From NCBI GenBank assembly GCA_963729445.1, contig CAVSNU010000003.1, positions 62,001 to 126,000 of the forward strand: a stretch of 64,000 nt of DNA. The letters are read 5' to 3'. This DNA comes from JACCZH01 sp963729445 (GTDB lineage: Bacteria > Chloroflexota > Chloroflexia > Thermomicrobiales > CFX8). The notes under the pieces are model-generated. The model did no database searches. It saw only the letters and a program-made list of their open reading frames with translations, and was not told where the DNA came from. Both the position numbers and the translations under genes were made by a program. How positions within the stretch are numbered: position 1 is the stretch's first letter; each line of letters opens with the position of its first letter. Below, one piece after another: positions 32,594-41,532 of the stretch.

Positions 32594-34314
32594 GTCGGGC
32601 GTACCGCTTGCCGGCGCAATCCGACGCTCCCGATGAGGGCGGCGGCAGCCAGGGCTGCGCTCACTGCCACATTGCGGTAGGAGCGCTCGTAATGCACGCT
32701 GATACCGTCCAACGCGAGCTGGGATCCCTCTTCGACGGTAATCACCGCCGTGTGCGTACCCGACGCTGCAAGGCTCGGATGCTCAATCGTTGTGGAAGTG
32801 ATTCTCAAATGATCCTCTACGGAATCGAGCGGTAGTACCTGTGCACGCGAACTCGCGCCATCAATCTGTGTACCAGCGTGAACTGCCACGCTGATGGAAC
32901 CGTGTGACTCGCCGCCGACCACATTCAGGTCCAGTGCAGACCCCTCGAAGTGTACGGTCAACGAGTCTCCATCCTGACCAACGATGTAGTGGCCATCGTC
33001 CGTCGTGGACGCGTCGCGGACGACCGACCAGCTGCCGTACGGTTTGATCGGTGGTTCCAGCTCGCCATACTCTCCAACACCAGCCACTCGCAAGTCCGAC
33101 GCCGATTCCTGCACCAACCGATAGACATCGCGCGGCGTGAACTCAAGGTCTACCATCCTGAAATAGTAATCCGATTGGTCAGGGGAGATGTTCCCGACCT
33201 GCCGAAAATACCAGATGCTCGCTACTCCAAACCAATCCCAGCTCGCATCGGCGTAGTCGATACCGTCTGCCGTCCACTGGGCTTGCTTGTCCTCGTCCAC
33301 ACGTGCCCAGATCAGCTCGTCGGCGGAAAAGTCTTCCGGCGAGGCGTTCCAACCGAATTCGTTGAACCAGATTGCCTTGTGACCGTCCCCGTTTCTCACA
33401 GCCAGATCGCGTAAGAGCTCGACTCTACGGACATTCAGGACTGCGGGATCCGGCTCGGCAGCGAAGTGGTCATCGAGACCGTAGGCGTTGGCGCTGATGA
33501 TGTCGAACGATGCGGACACGCCGTGGTCGTACAGCGCCTGCCAGTAGCTGAACTCGTCCATGGCTCGTCCGGAGTTTTCAGTGGTCATCGCCATAGGCGC
33601 GCTGAGAATGACAATGTGAGGATTCGCCTCCCTCGCGCGCTGTGCCGCGATGCTGAGTAGCCGTGCGTATCCTTCTGGATCGATCTCTCCGCCCCACTCA
33701 CGCGCAAGATTCGGTTCGTTCCAGATCTGAACGAAGTCGATTCTGCCGCGATAGCGGCTCACAAACTCGTAGACGAAGTCGCCGAAATCCTCGGGATCGC
33801 TTGGCGGAGCGCCGTAATCACTGCCGGCACGGCGCGCCCAGGAGGGTGTGTGGTCCAGACGAGCAATGATGCGTACGCCATACCGTTCCGCAAGCGCCAC
33901 GATTTCATCGAACTTTGCCCAGGCGTCCTGTTGATACTTGGCGTCCCAATAGACGTCGTCCTCAGGTTCGATCTCACTCCAGGCGAAGCCTTGCCGGATC
34001 CAACCCACACCAGCTTCCGACACCATCGCCATCGTGCGATCACGTTTCCACGGTTCGACCTCGCCGGAAAGAAATGTATTCACCCCAAACGGGTTTACGT
34101 TGCTCCACTGCACTGTGGACGGTGCTGGCGCTCCACGCCTTGCAGTAGCGTTCCAGGGGCTCAGCTGGAGCAGCGACCACCCGCCAAAGACGAGGGCGGC
34201 GACAAGCACTACATTCAAAATGGAGATGATCGATCCGTGACCGCCGGCCGAGGTTCGACGCTGATCCTGATGTACGGGCTGAGCCGTGTCCTGATGTACG
34301 GGTGGAGTGGACAA
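32590..34314 (-). CDS. Membrane-anchored glycoside hydrolase (clan GH-A type)
   Basis: A 574-residue protein. One TM helix (about 29-46) is followed by a TIM-barrel hydrolase of GH39/GH5-like type (about 70-400). WNEPN (Glu200) fits the acid/base and FNEFGW (Glu319) the nucleophile. A beta-sandwich region (about 420-550) and a C-terminal hydrophobic helix follow. It would face outside and cut or remodel a polysaccharide, possibly the operon's own product. The start is TTG at 34314 with a weak ribosome site. The cytoplasmic N-terminus contains a small direct repeat (PVHQDTAQPVHQDQ). First gene of the operon. Confidence 0.86.
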   Translation of the reverse strand: MSTPPVHQDTAQPVHQDQRRTSAGGHGSIISILNVVLVAALVFGGWSLLQLSPWNATARRGAPAPSTVQWSNVNPFGVNTFLSGEVEPWKRDRTMAMVSEAGVGWIRQGFAWSEIEPEDDVYWDAKYQQDAWAKFDEIVALAERYGVRIIARLDHTPSWARRAGSDYGAPPSDPEDFGDFVYEFVSRYRGRIDFVQIWNEPNLAREWGGEIDPEGYARLLSIAAQRAREANPHIVILSAPMAMTTENSGRAMDEFSYWQALYDHGVSASFDIISANAYGLDDHFAAEPDPAVLNVRRVELLRDLAVRNGDGHKAIWFNEFGWNASPEDFSADELIWARVDEDKQAQWTADGIDYADASWDWFGVASIWYFRQVGNISPDQSDYYFRMVDLEFTPRDVYRLVQESASDLRVAGVGEYGELEPPIKPYGSWSVVRDASTTDDGHYIVGQDGDSLTVHFEGSALDLNVVGGESHGSISVAVHAGTQIDGASSRAQVLPLDSVEDHLRITSTTIEHPSLAASGTHTAVITVEEGSQLALDGISVHYERSYRNVAVSAALAAAALIGSVGLRRQAVRPT

Positions 34315-34421
34315 AGGGCCGTCATTCCCATCTACATCGTCATGGCCGCGGCGGGATTATAGCAACCATCGGCTCTGGAACGCCTCTCGGTTAGACTTAC
34401 CCCGAAGCAAGGAGAGCATCG

Positions 34422-35306
34422 ATGGAACCACAAGCGAGTCTTGGCATTATAGGAGGTAGCGGGCTGTACCAACTTTCCGGCTTGGAGAATGTTTGTACAC
34501 ACGATATCGAGACCCCGTTTGGACGACCCTCAGCGCCGGTGCGGACAGGCTCGCTACATGGCCGGCACATCGCCTTCCTGAGCCGACACGCTGACGGCCA
34601 TGTCTTGTCGCCTTCAGAGATTCCCTACGCGGCGAATATCTGTGCGCTGAAGATGCTCGGCGTACAGCAGGTCGTCTCCATCAGTGCGGTTGGAAGCCTT
34701 CGGGAAGAGCTCGCACCACGCAGCTTCGTGGTGCCGGACAACATCATCGACCGTACCGTGAGCCGTCAACGCTCGTTCTTTGAGGGCGGCATCGTCGCTC
34801 ACGTGTCTATGGCCGATCCGTTCTGTCCAACCCTGTCGTCCATGTTGGCGTCCGCGGCCCGGGCGGGGAGCTTGCCGGTGGCTGTGGGCGGCACATATGT
34901 CTGTATCGAAGGCCCACAATTTTCGACCAGAGCAGAGTCGCATCTGTACCGTTCGTGGGACGCCAGCGTTATAGGTATGACGGCGATGCCGGAGGCGCGC
35001 CTGGCGAGGGAAGCAGAGCTCTGCTATGCCTGCCTGGCGATGGTTACGGACTACGATGTGTGGCACGAATCAAACGATGATGTGAGCGTTGGCGCAGTTC
35101 TAGAAAATCTCTTTGCCATGACCGGCGCAGTTGAACAGATTGTTCCCGAACTCGCACTGATGGATTCTGATGACTGCACGGCTGGTTGTCGCTCCGCTCT
35201 GGAGTCGGCGATTATCACGCGGCCGGAGTCTATTTCAGATGCTGCCCGACGCCGCATTGAACCGATCGCAGGGCGCTATTTGGCCTCGTCAGGGTTGTTA
35301 ACGTGA
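34422..35306 (+). CDS. mtnP: S-methyl-5'-thioadenosine phosphorylase
   Basis: A 294-residue PNP-family enzyme that splits methylthioadenosine to adenine and methylthioribose-1-phosphate, salvaging methionine from polyamine synthesis. Motifs are GIIGGSGLY at residue 8, FLSRHADGHVLSPSEIPYAAN near 50-70, and CIEGPQFSTRAES with IGMTAMPEARLAREAELCYA. The sequence PEARLAREAE differs somewhat from close MtnP models, so an inosine-preferring relative is possible. AAGGAGAGCATCG precedes the ATG. Its stop overlaps the FtsW/RodA start as GTGA. Confidence 0.88.
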   Translation: MEPQASLGIIGGSGLYQLSGLENVCTHDIETPFGRPSAPVRTGSLHGRHIAFLSRHADGHVLSPSEIPYAANICALKMLGVQQVVSISAVGSLREELAPRSFVVPDNIIDRTVSRQRSFFEGGIVAHVSMADPFCPTLSSMLASAARAGSLPVAVGGTYVCIEGPQFSTRAESHLYRSWDASVIGMTAMPEARLAREAELCYACLAMVTDYDVWHESNDDVSVGAVLENLFAMTGAVEQIVPELALMDSDDCTAGCRSALESAIITRPESISDAARRRIEPIAGRYLASSGLLT

Positions 35307-36601
35307 TTCGACGATTTCGGTTCACAGAGTTTCAGCTGCTTATCGTTCCGTCGGTGATGACGGTCGTAGGGCTGCTCACCATCTTCCTGACGTCGACTCG
35401 CGATCTCAACTGGGATTGGCGCGACATCTGGATCTCGCTCGCGTTCATGGCGGCGGTCTTCAGCATGTCCATCTGGTTCAGCATCACCGGATTCCGGGGT
35501 GACCAGGTCCTGTTCCCGGTCGTCGTGGCGCTGAGCGGGCTGGGGCTGCTGCTTATCCAGCGATTGGGGCCGGATCTCGCGGAACAGGATCCGGGCTACG
35601 CCGGGTTAGCGGAGCGTCAATTGATCTATCTCGCGATCGGGCTCGCGTTGCTGCTGGGCATGATCACGTTCGTCAAGCGCCTCAACTGGCTGCGACGATA
35701 CAAATACACCTGGGCCCTCGGCGGCTTAGCGCTGATGGTTGTGACGATGGTCATCGGCACCGAAGTTGGTGGCGCGCGGTTATGGCTGACGATCGGGCCC
35801 TTCACGATCCAGTCTTCCGAGATCGTCAAGGTGATTTTCGTAGTGTTCCTGGCTGGCTATCTGGCAGAGAATCATGAGCTGCTGGTGTCCTCCTATCGGA
35901 TTGGTCCCCTCTCGCTGCCTCCGATCCCATATTTGATGCCCCTTGTGATCATGTGGGGCATCGCGATGCTCATCGTGGTGGCGCAAAACGATCTCGGGAC
36001 CGCGTTACTCTTCTTCGGAATCTTTCTCTCGATGCTCTATCTCGCGAGCGGCAAGCTGATCTATGTCACCACCGGTTTATCCGCATTCGTCGCCGGAGCC
36101 TACGTGGCGTTCACCAGATTCCCCCATTTTCAGGGTAGAGTCACCAACTGGCTTGATCCCTGGTCCGACCCGTACGATCTGGGCTATCAACCCGCACAGT
36201 CCGAGTACGCGCTGGCTGCGGGTGAAGTGTTTGGTAGTGGTCTCGCGCAAGGGAATCCGACTCTGATCCCGGCAGTGCACACGGATTACGTCTTTTCCGC
36301 CATCGGTGAGGAGCTAGGCCTCCTGGGTACATTCGTGGTGCTGCTATTGTTTCTGTTGATGGTGTATCGAGGCTTCTATATCGCGCTGACTGCCCGGGAT
36401 CTGTTCGGGCGTTATCTTGCGGCGGGCCTCACCTCGGTACTGGCGATCCAGACGCTGATTATCATTGGCGGTACCTTACGGTTGATTCCGTTGACCGGCA
36501 TCACCCTCCCGTTTATCAGCGCCGGGGGAAGCTCGCTGTTAACAAACTTCGTCATTGTAGGACTGCTCATGCGTATTTCAGATCCAAAGTTGGCCGGCTG
36601 A
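35303..36601 (+). CDS. FtsW/RodA/SpoVE-family SEDS peptidoglycan polymerase
   Basis: A 432-residue integral membrane protein with about 10-12 TM helices. SEDS marks are IGPFTIQSSEIVKVIFVVFLAGYL, QNDLGTALLFFGIFLSMLY, and the C-terminal TGITLPFISAGGSSLLTNFVIVGLLM. SEDS proteins polymerise glycan strands from lipid II with a class B PBP as transpeptidase; the next gene encodes one and starts on the last base of this stop codon. Whether it acts in elongation or division cannot be decided, since neither mre nor fts genes are nearby. Start GTG 35303. Confidence 0.93.
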   Translation: MIRRFRFTEFQLLIVPSVMTVVGLLTIFLTSTRDLNWDWRDIWISLAFMAAVFSMSIWFSITGFRGDQVLFPVVVALSGLGLLLIQRLGPDLAEQDPGYAGLAERQLIYLAIGLALLLGMITFVKRLNWLRRYKYTWALGGLALMVVTMVIGTEVGGARLWLTIGPFTIQSSEIVKVIFVVFLAGYLAENHELLVSSYRIGPLSLPPIPYLMPLVIMWGIAMLIVVAQNDLGTALLFFGIFLSMLYLASGKLIYVTTGLSAFVAGAYVAFTRFPHFQGRVTNWLDPWSDPYDLGYQPAQSEYALAAGEVFGSGLAQGNPTLIPAVHTDYVFSAIGEELGLLGTFVVLLLFLLMVYRGFYIALTARDLFGRYLAAGLTSVLAIQTLIIIGGTLRLIPLTGITLPFISAGGSSLLTNFVIVGLLMRISDPKLAG

Positions 36602-38274
36602 TGTTGATCGCGATACGTCGTTTCCTCGCTACCGTTGCGGCGGTGACGTTGATCGTCTACGGCATGGCGTCGACCAATGAGAATGCCAACAAGTTCTGGC
36701 TGTTCTGCCTGGCAGGTGCTGGTGTAGCGCTGCTCCTGGCCTGGTGGCCGAGCGGCACGCGAACGCTACCGATCTTCAACCGCACAATGTTGCGCTGGGG
36801 CACGATCGTGGTGGTTGCATTCTTCCTGATGACCGTGCAGCTGGTGAAAGTTCAGGTTGTCGAGAGCGATCAGACCTACAACCGGATCGTTCTGACCGAA
36901 TCTGGCGACGTCTTTCAGAATCCGCGAGTGAACATGGAGACCTCGCGGCAGAGACGTGGAAGCGTGCTCGACCGCGACGGAAGTGTCCTGGCGGAGTCGG
37001 TTCGTCGAGAAGACGAAACCTTCGAACGTGTCTATCCAGAACCAGCCGCCGCGCCACTGATCGGCTATTACTCGCCTCCACTCTTTGGTTCGAGCCAGCT
37101 GGAGGCTTCGTTCAACAGCTACCTCGCCGGGGTGGAGGGCGGAAACCCGGTCATTGAGTGGTTTGACTCGCTGCTACATCGCGAGCGCAGTGGCTACGAT
37201 CTAAAACTGACGCTCGATCTCGATCTCCAGAAGCGAGCGGCCGAGCTATTGGGCGAGCGTCCCGGCGCGGTGGTCCTGATGGACGCGAATACCGGCGAGG
37301 TTCTGGCGATGGTGGGCTATCCCACCTACGATCCAGGGCGGCTCTATGCGAACGCCGGCCAGCAGACGGGTGAGGAGCTCGCCGCGATTAACGCGTACTG
37401 GGCAGAGCTCCTGAACGACCCTGGCGGCCCGCTGGTCTTCCGGCCAACCCAGGGGTTATACACGCCTGGCTCGACGTTCAAGACTGTGACGGCATCAGCC
37501 GCGATCGCCGAACGCGTCGCTGACCTGGCTACCGTCTATCGGGATGAAGGCTCTCTCGACGTCGACGGACGGATCATCATTGAGTTGAACCGGCCCGATG
37601 AGAACAAGGTCGACTGGACGCTCGAAGAAGCGTACAGCTACTCGCTGAACGTGGTCTTCGCGCAGGTGGGTCTGCAGCTGGGCGCAGAGGAGCTGTGGGA
37701 GTACGGCACGCGTTTCGGTCTTGATGAGGAAATACCATTCGACATTCTGACCGAAGGCGGGCAGATCGCGTCGTCCAAAGAGGAATTGACGGCATCACGG
37801 GCGCTCGTTGCCGACACAGCCTTTGGCCAGGGACAGATTCTCACGACGCCGCTCGAAATGGCGATGGTCGTCGCGGCAATCGCCAACGATGGCGTTATGA
37901 TGGAGCCGTTCCTCGTCCAGGAGGTGATAGACGAGGAGGGTAGCGTTCTGGAGCGGTTCCGGCCGGAGGAGTGGCGCGACGTCGTATCCAAGGATGTTGC
38001 TGCCGCCGTTCGTGAAATGATGCTCGCGTCAGTGGACTACGGTTTCGCTTCAGGCGCTAAGATCGACGGCGTGACGGTTGGTGGGAAGACTGGAACCGCC
38101 GAGACCGGCGGCGAGGAGTCGCATGCCTGGTTCACAGGATTTGCCGAGGACGGGGAGAGAAAGCTGGTGGTATCGGTGATCGTTGAGAATGGTGGTTCGG
38201 GTGGCGAGGTGGCGCTCCCGATAGGGCGGGACCTTCTCGCTCAGGCCGTGAACCCGGTACCGGCCGGTGAATGA
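36601..38274 (+). CDS. Class B penicillin-binding protein (transpeptidase)
   Basis: A 557-residue peptidoglycan transpeptidase. The N-terminus is hydrophobic with about three TM segments (roughly 8-22, 33-50, 64-82) instead of the usual one. It is followed by the pedestal RRGSVLDRDGSVLAES and the penicillin-binding domain. Active-site motifs are STFK (Ser291), SLN (Ser348) and KTGT (Lys496). The short pedestal resembles PbpA-type PBPs of actinobacteria and Chloroflexota. It is translationally coupled to the SEDS gene, supporting a polymerase-transpeptidase pair, and its 3' end overlaps the permease start by 8 bases. Confidence 0.93.
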   Translation: MLIAIRRFLATVAAVTLIVYGMASTNENANKFWLFCLAGAGVALLLAWWPSGTRTLPIFNRTMLRWGTIVVVAFFLMTVQLVKVQVVESDQTYNRIVLTESGDVFQNPRVNMETSRQRRGSVLDRDGSVLAESVRREDETFERVYPEPAAAPLIGYYSPPLFGSSQLEASFNSYLAGVEGGNPVIEWFDSLLHRERSGYDLKLTLDLDLQKRAAELLGERPGAVVLMDANTGEVLAMVGYPTYDPGRLYANAGQQTGEELAAINAYWAELLNDPGGPLVFRPTQGLYTPGSTFKTVTASAAIAERVADLATVYRDEGSLDVDGRIIIELNRPDENKVDWTLEEAYSYSLNVVFAQVGLQLGAEELWEYGTRFGLDEEIPFDILTEGGQIASSKEELTASRALVADTAFGQGQILTTPLEMAMVVAAIANDGVMMEPFLVQEVIDEEGSVLERFRPEEWRDVVSKDVAAAVREMMLASVDYGFASGAKIDGVTVGGKTGTAETGGEESHAWFTGFAEDGERKLVVSVIVENGGSGGEVALPIGRDLLAQAVNPVPAGE

Positions 38275-39877
38275 TGCCGGCATCCCTGATGTCAACCTTC
38301 TGAACTGGATCCTGGCCTTTTCCCCGATTGGGGTGCTCCTGGTTCTCATGGTCGGCTTCAACTGGGGCGGCGCCAAGGCTGGTCCCGTGGCCTGGTTGAC
38401 GGCTTTCGCGGTCTCGATCCTGGCCTTCGGCAGTGGAACCTCGCTGCTGGCGTACTCGCAGGTGAAATCAGCGCTGCTGTCGGTCTGGGTGCTCTACATC
38501 ATCTGGGCCGCCCTGTTGCTCTTCCACATCGTAGACGAAGCGGGCAGCATCAAAACGATCGGTCAGGGCATCGCCCGGGTCACCGGCAATCGTGTCATGC
38601 AGCTCATTCTGCTGTCGTGGGTGTTCACGACATTCTTGCAGGGTATCGCCGGGTATGGCGTGCCGGTGGCAGTGGTTGCGCCCCTGATGGTCGGCATGGG
38701 CTTCTCCCCGGTGGTGGCCGTGGTCGCTACGTCGATTGGTCACTCCTGGTCGGTCACCTTTGGATCGCTGGCTGCCTCGTTCTTCGCGCTGAGCGGTGTC
38801 GCCGAGATGCCAGGCGCCGAACTGGCCGTTGAGAGCGCCGCCTTGCTGGGGCTCGCGTGCTTTCTGTGCGGTTTCGGGGCAGTGTGGGCGTTTGGGGGCT
38901 GGTGCGCCCTGCGTCAGGGAATTATCCCTCTGGTACTCGTAGGCACGATCATGGCCTCGGTTCAGTTTGGGATGGTGAGACTGGGGACGTACTCATTGGC
39001 AGCGTTCACCGCGGGCTGCATCGGGCTGCTTGCGATAACGGGACTGGCACGTATTCCGCTGTTCCGAAAGAACGGGCCGGAGAGCGATCCCAATGGGCAG
39101 ACGACGGCGTCCACCTCAGTGGACACAGGGGTAGTGCCACTCAAAGAGATACTGCTCGCCTTCTCTGCGTACATGATACTCGTGGCGATCGTGATGAGTG
39201 CGAGTTTCATCTCCCCCCTCGAAGACGCTCTGTCAACCGGGGCGATCCGCCTTAACCTGCCTGAGACGATGACGGACTTCGGGTGGACGAACGAGGCGAC
39301 AGAATCCTACCGGACCATCGAGCCATTCGGTGACGCCGGCGCGTTGCTGCTCTACGCATGTGCGCTGGGCTACCTCGTCTACCGCCGTGCAGGGAAGCTA
39401 CCGGCTGGTGCCTGGAAGCGAATTGGAGCGCGTACGATTGGCGGAGCGTTAACTTCCAGCATCGGTATCGTCACCATGGTTGGGATGGCGCTCATCATGC
39501 TGGACAGCGGCATGACGTTCATGCTCGCAAAGGGGAGTGTTGATGTAGCTGGACCTATCTTTCCTCTTATTTCTCCACTTGTCGGTGTTCTGGGCACGTT
39601 CATGACGGGCAGTAACACGAACTCCAACATTCTCTTTGGTGCCTTACAGCGCGACAGCGCGGTGCTTCTCGGGCTGCCGCCGGCGCTCCTGCTGGCCGCG
39701 CAGACTGCCGGCGGTGCACTCGGCAGCATGGTTGCTCCGGCGAAGATTATCGTGGGCTGCAGCACCGTTGGTCTCTCCGGGAAGGAGGGCCCGGTCGTGC
39801 GCCAGGGAGCCCGGTACGGTCTGGTGATCACAGGCATTGTCGGAGTGACGGTACTGGTCTGGAGCTGGTTCGTATGA
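38267..39877 (+). CDS. L-lactate permease family transporter
   Basis: A 536-residue LctP/GlcA-type symporter for lactate or glycolate with about 12-14 TM helices. FLQGIAGYGVPVAVVAPLMVGMGFSPVVAV and IGHSWSVTFGSLA, with the C-terminal FMTGSNTNSNILFGALQ and MVAPAKIIVG, are family hallmarks. Start GTG 38267 lies inside the PBP gene end, so it is likely made from the same transcript. No lactate dehydrogenase is adjacent, so the link with cell-wall genes is unexplained. Confidence 0.92.
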   Translation: MNDAGIPDVNLLNWILAFSPIGVLLVLMVGFNWGGAKAGPVAWLTAFAVSILAFGSGTSLLAYSQVKSALLSVWVLYIIWAALLLFHIVDEAGSIKTIGQGIARVTGNRVMQLILLSWVFTTFLQGIAGYGVPVAVVAPLMVGMGFSPVVAVVATSIGHSWSVTFGSLAASFFALSGVAEMPGAELAVESAALLGLACFLCGFGAVWAFGGWCALRQGIIPLVLVGTIMASVQFGMVRLGTYSLAAFTAGCIGLLAITGLARIPLFRKNGPESDPNGQTTASTSVDTGVVPLKEILLAFSAYMILVAIVMSASFISPLEDALSTGAIRLNLPETMTDFGWTNEATESYRTIEPFGDAGALLLYACALGYLVYRRAGKLPAGAWKRIGARTIGGALTSSIGIVTMVGMALIMLDSGMTFMLAKGSVDVAGPIFPLISPLVGVLGTFMTGSNTNSNILFGALQRDSAVLLGLPPALLLAAQTAGGALGSMVAPAKIIVGCSTVGLSGKEGPVVRQGARYGLVITGIVGVTVLVWSWFV

Positions 39878-40038
39878 GATCTTCCCGTCTGCGCTTAATG
39901 CGAATCGCCGTATTACTGGCGTTGTTCCTCGTCTCCTTCAGTCTCTATGTCGCGGCTGAGAGCGGGGTGCAAGGTGTAGAGATCGCCCTCCTCGGAGCTC
40001 TCGCACTTCTCATGCTCGCAGCCGTTTGGGCCGGTTGA
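39874..40038 (+). CDS. 54-residue membrane protein
   Basis: A 54-codon frame whose ATG overlaps the permease stop as ATGA. It has an Arg-rich start (MRSSRLRLMRI), then two hydrophobic helices (about 11-26 and 37-52) separated by a short acidic loop, a helical-hairpin membrane protein. Similar small proteins sometimes follow transporter genes. No family recognised. The perfect four-base overlap and the high hydrophobicity favour a real gene; expression is not proven. Confidence 0.62.
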   Translation: MRSSRLRLMRIAVLLALFLVSFSLYVAAESGVQGVEIALLGALALLMLAAVWAG

Positions 40039-40107
40039 ATGGCCGCCCGCTATCGGCGGGTTCTCGCACCTCTTCTCTTGGCAAAAATCGCGTACGAATG
40101 GGAAAAC

Positions 40108-40116
40108 TGGTATAAT
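40108..40116 (+). promoter_or_regulatory. Extended -10 promoter of the zincin-gyrB operon
   Basis: TGGTATAAT is a perfect extended -10 element 32 bases before the ATG at 40148; transcription should start about 40123. No good -35 is present at normal distance, which is common for extended -10 promoters. A weak GC hairpin (CCGCC around 40043 with GGCGG) lies upstream and might end the previous operon. Confidence 0.65.
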
Positions 40117-40147
40117 TGATCAGTCTGAGCAGGGGTGTATCGAGCGC

Positions 40148-40519
40148 ATGAGATTGACAGAATCTGAGTTCGAAGAGCTGGTCGTTGAGGTCCTCGATTC
40201 ACTACCCGAGAATCTGCTCAACGTGATCGACAATATGGACGTTGTAATCGAGCCCCGGCCGACTCGCGAGCAACTGAAGCGCATGGGCATTCGCCGTGGC
40301 ACGCTGTTTGGTCTGTACGAGGGAATACCCCTGACGATGCGTGATAGCGGGTATTCGATCGTGGCGCCGGACAAGATCACGATCTTTCAGCGGACGATCG
40401 AAGCGGTCTGTTCGACGCCCGAAGAGGTTGAGGATCAGGTGCGTACCACGGTGATTCACGAAGTCGCCCATCACTTCGGTATCGGTGAAGAGACGCTCGA
40501 AGAGTTGGGGTGGTCCTAA
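40148..40519 (+). CDS. Zincin-like metallopeptidase (DUF1025 type)
   Basis: A 123-residue protein of the short 'metallopeptidase family' with the zinc motif HEVAHHFGI (residues 104-112). Other conserved parts are RGTLFGLYEGIPLT and PDKITIFQRTIE. Members are minimal zincins found in actinobacteria, Chloroflexota and others. Their substrates are unknown, and several lack proven protease activity. It is the first gene of a run with a membrane protein and gyrB, 15 bases before the former. Confidence 0.88.
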   Translation: MRLTESEFEELVVEVLDSLPENLLNVIDNMDVVIEPRPTREQLKRMGIRRGTLFGLYEGIPLTMRDSGYSIVAPDKITIFQRTIEAVCSTPEEVEDQVRTTVIHEVAHHFGIGEETLEELGWS

Positions 40520-40534
40520 CGTAGGGATGGGTCG

Positions 40535-41515
40535 ATGTGGAATCGCCAGCCTGACGAGTTCAACCGGGACGACGAGCCAGCGCGGCTTCCGGGAGTGATC
40601 GACACGATCGGGCTAGGGTACGACACATTGATTGCCCGTCCACAGTTGATACTTCCGCCGGTGTTGTTGGATTTGTATCTCTGGTTAGGTGTAAACATCA
40701 CATCGCGCCCATTGCTTGCTAAAGTTGGCGATTGGCTGCGCGACGAGCAGGTGTCCGCTGACCAACTCGCGTCGACAATCGAGAATCGCGGCCTGATGAA
40801 CGTTCAGGAGCTGGCAGTCCTCTGGTTGCCGACGATACAAGTGCCATCTTTCGTGTCGGCGTTGTCCAACGAGACTCCCTATCGATTGGAGAGCTGGCGG
40901 CCGGCGGTGGTTCTGCCCTGGTGGGGCGTTGCGCTTGCCGCAGTAGTCTTGCTGTTAGCAGCACTGATTGTTGGCTCGGAGTATCTGATGGCGCTGGCAG
41001 CGACGGCAGCCGGCCGCGAGCCTTCGCCGCTCAAGCGTTCACCCAGTGAGACGCTGCGGGGATCGGCTCGGTTAGTCGGATGGACTGCCTGGACCGCCAT
41101 CATCGCCCTGTTGGTCGCCTGGCCGATCCTGGCGGCGGCAGCCATCATGTCGCTCGCAGGTGCCGGAGTCTCAGGCTGGTTGTACGTTATTATGTTGCTT
41201 CCAGTGTCCTGGGGATTCGTGTTCTTTTTCTTTTCGATTCAGGCGATGTTCGTGGATGGCGTCGGACCGCTTGCCGCACTTCGCTCTAGTTATCGCGTGG
41301 TGCGGAGTGATACCTGGTCGGCGCTCGGTTTAATCGTCGCATATTTTCTCGTTATCTGGGGTTTTCCGCAAGTGTGGCGCCTGCTGATCTCTCAGCCAAT
41401 TGGTGTCATCATCGCGATTGTTGGACACGCAGTAATTGGAACCGGAATGATCGCCGCCACAATGGTTTTTTATCGTGACCGCGCTCGTCAGCTAACTATC
41501 GCGGGTCGATTCTAA
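40535..41515 (+). CDS. Integral membrane protein of unknown function
   Basis: A 326-residue protein with a 45-residue soluble N-terminus and about six TM helices. The C-terminal half, with MFVDGVGPLAALRSSYRVVRSDTWSALGLI, resembles the DUF975/DUF7847-type membrane families, in which an amphipathic 'A-x-R-x-S' segment is followed by more TM helices. These are thought to be small-membrane-domain proteins with no known activity. It lies between the zincin and gyrB, 17 bases before the latter. No enzymatic residues were spotted. Confidence 0.72.
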   Translation: MWNRQPDEFNRDDEPARLPGVIDTIGLGYDTLIARPQLILPPVLLDLYLWLGVNITSRPLLAKVGDWLRDEQVSADQLASTIENRGLMNVQELAVLWLPTIQVPSFVSALSNETPYRLESWRPAVVLPWWGVALAAVVLLLAALIVGSEYLMALAATAAGREPSPLKRSPSETLRGSARLVGWTAWTAIIALLVAWPILAAAAIMSLAGAGVSGWLYVIMLLPVSWGFVFFFFSIQAMFVDGVGPLAALRSSYRVVRSDTWSALGLIVAYFLVIWGFPQVWRLLISQPIGVIIAIVGHAVIGTGMIAATMVFYRDRARQLTIAGRF

Positions 41516-41532
41516 GAGGGGTAACGTGCATC

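Noticed and set aside
34264..34308. Direct repeat at the hydrolase N-terminus as a tandem repeat array
   Set aside because: Only two imperfect copies of about 14 bases; too little to call a repeat locus.
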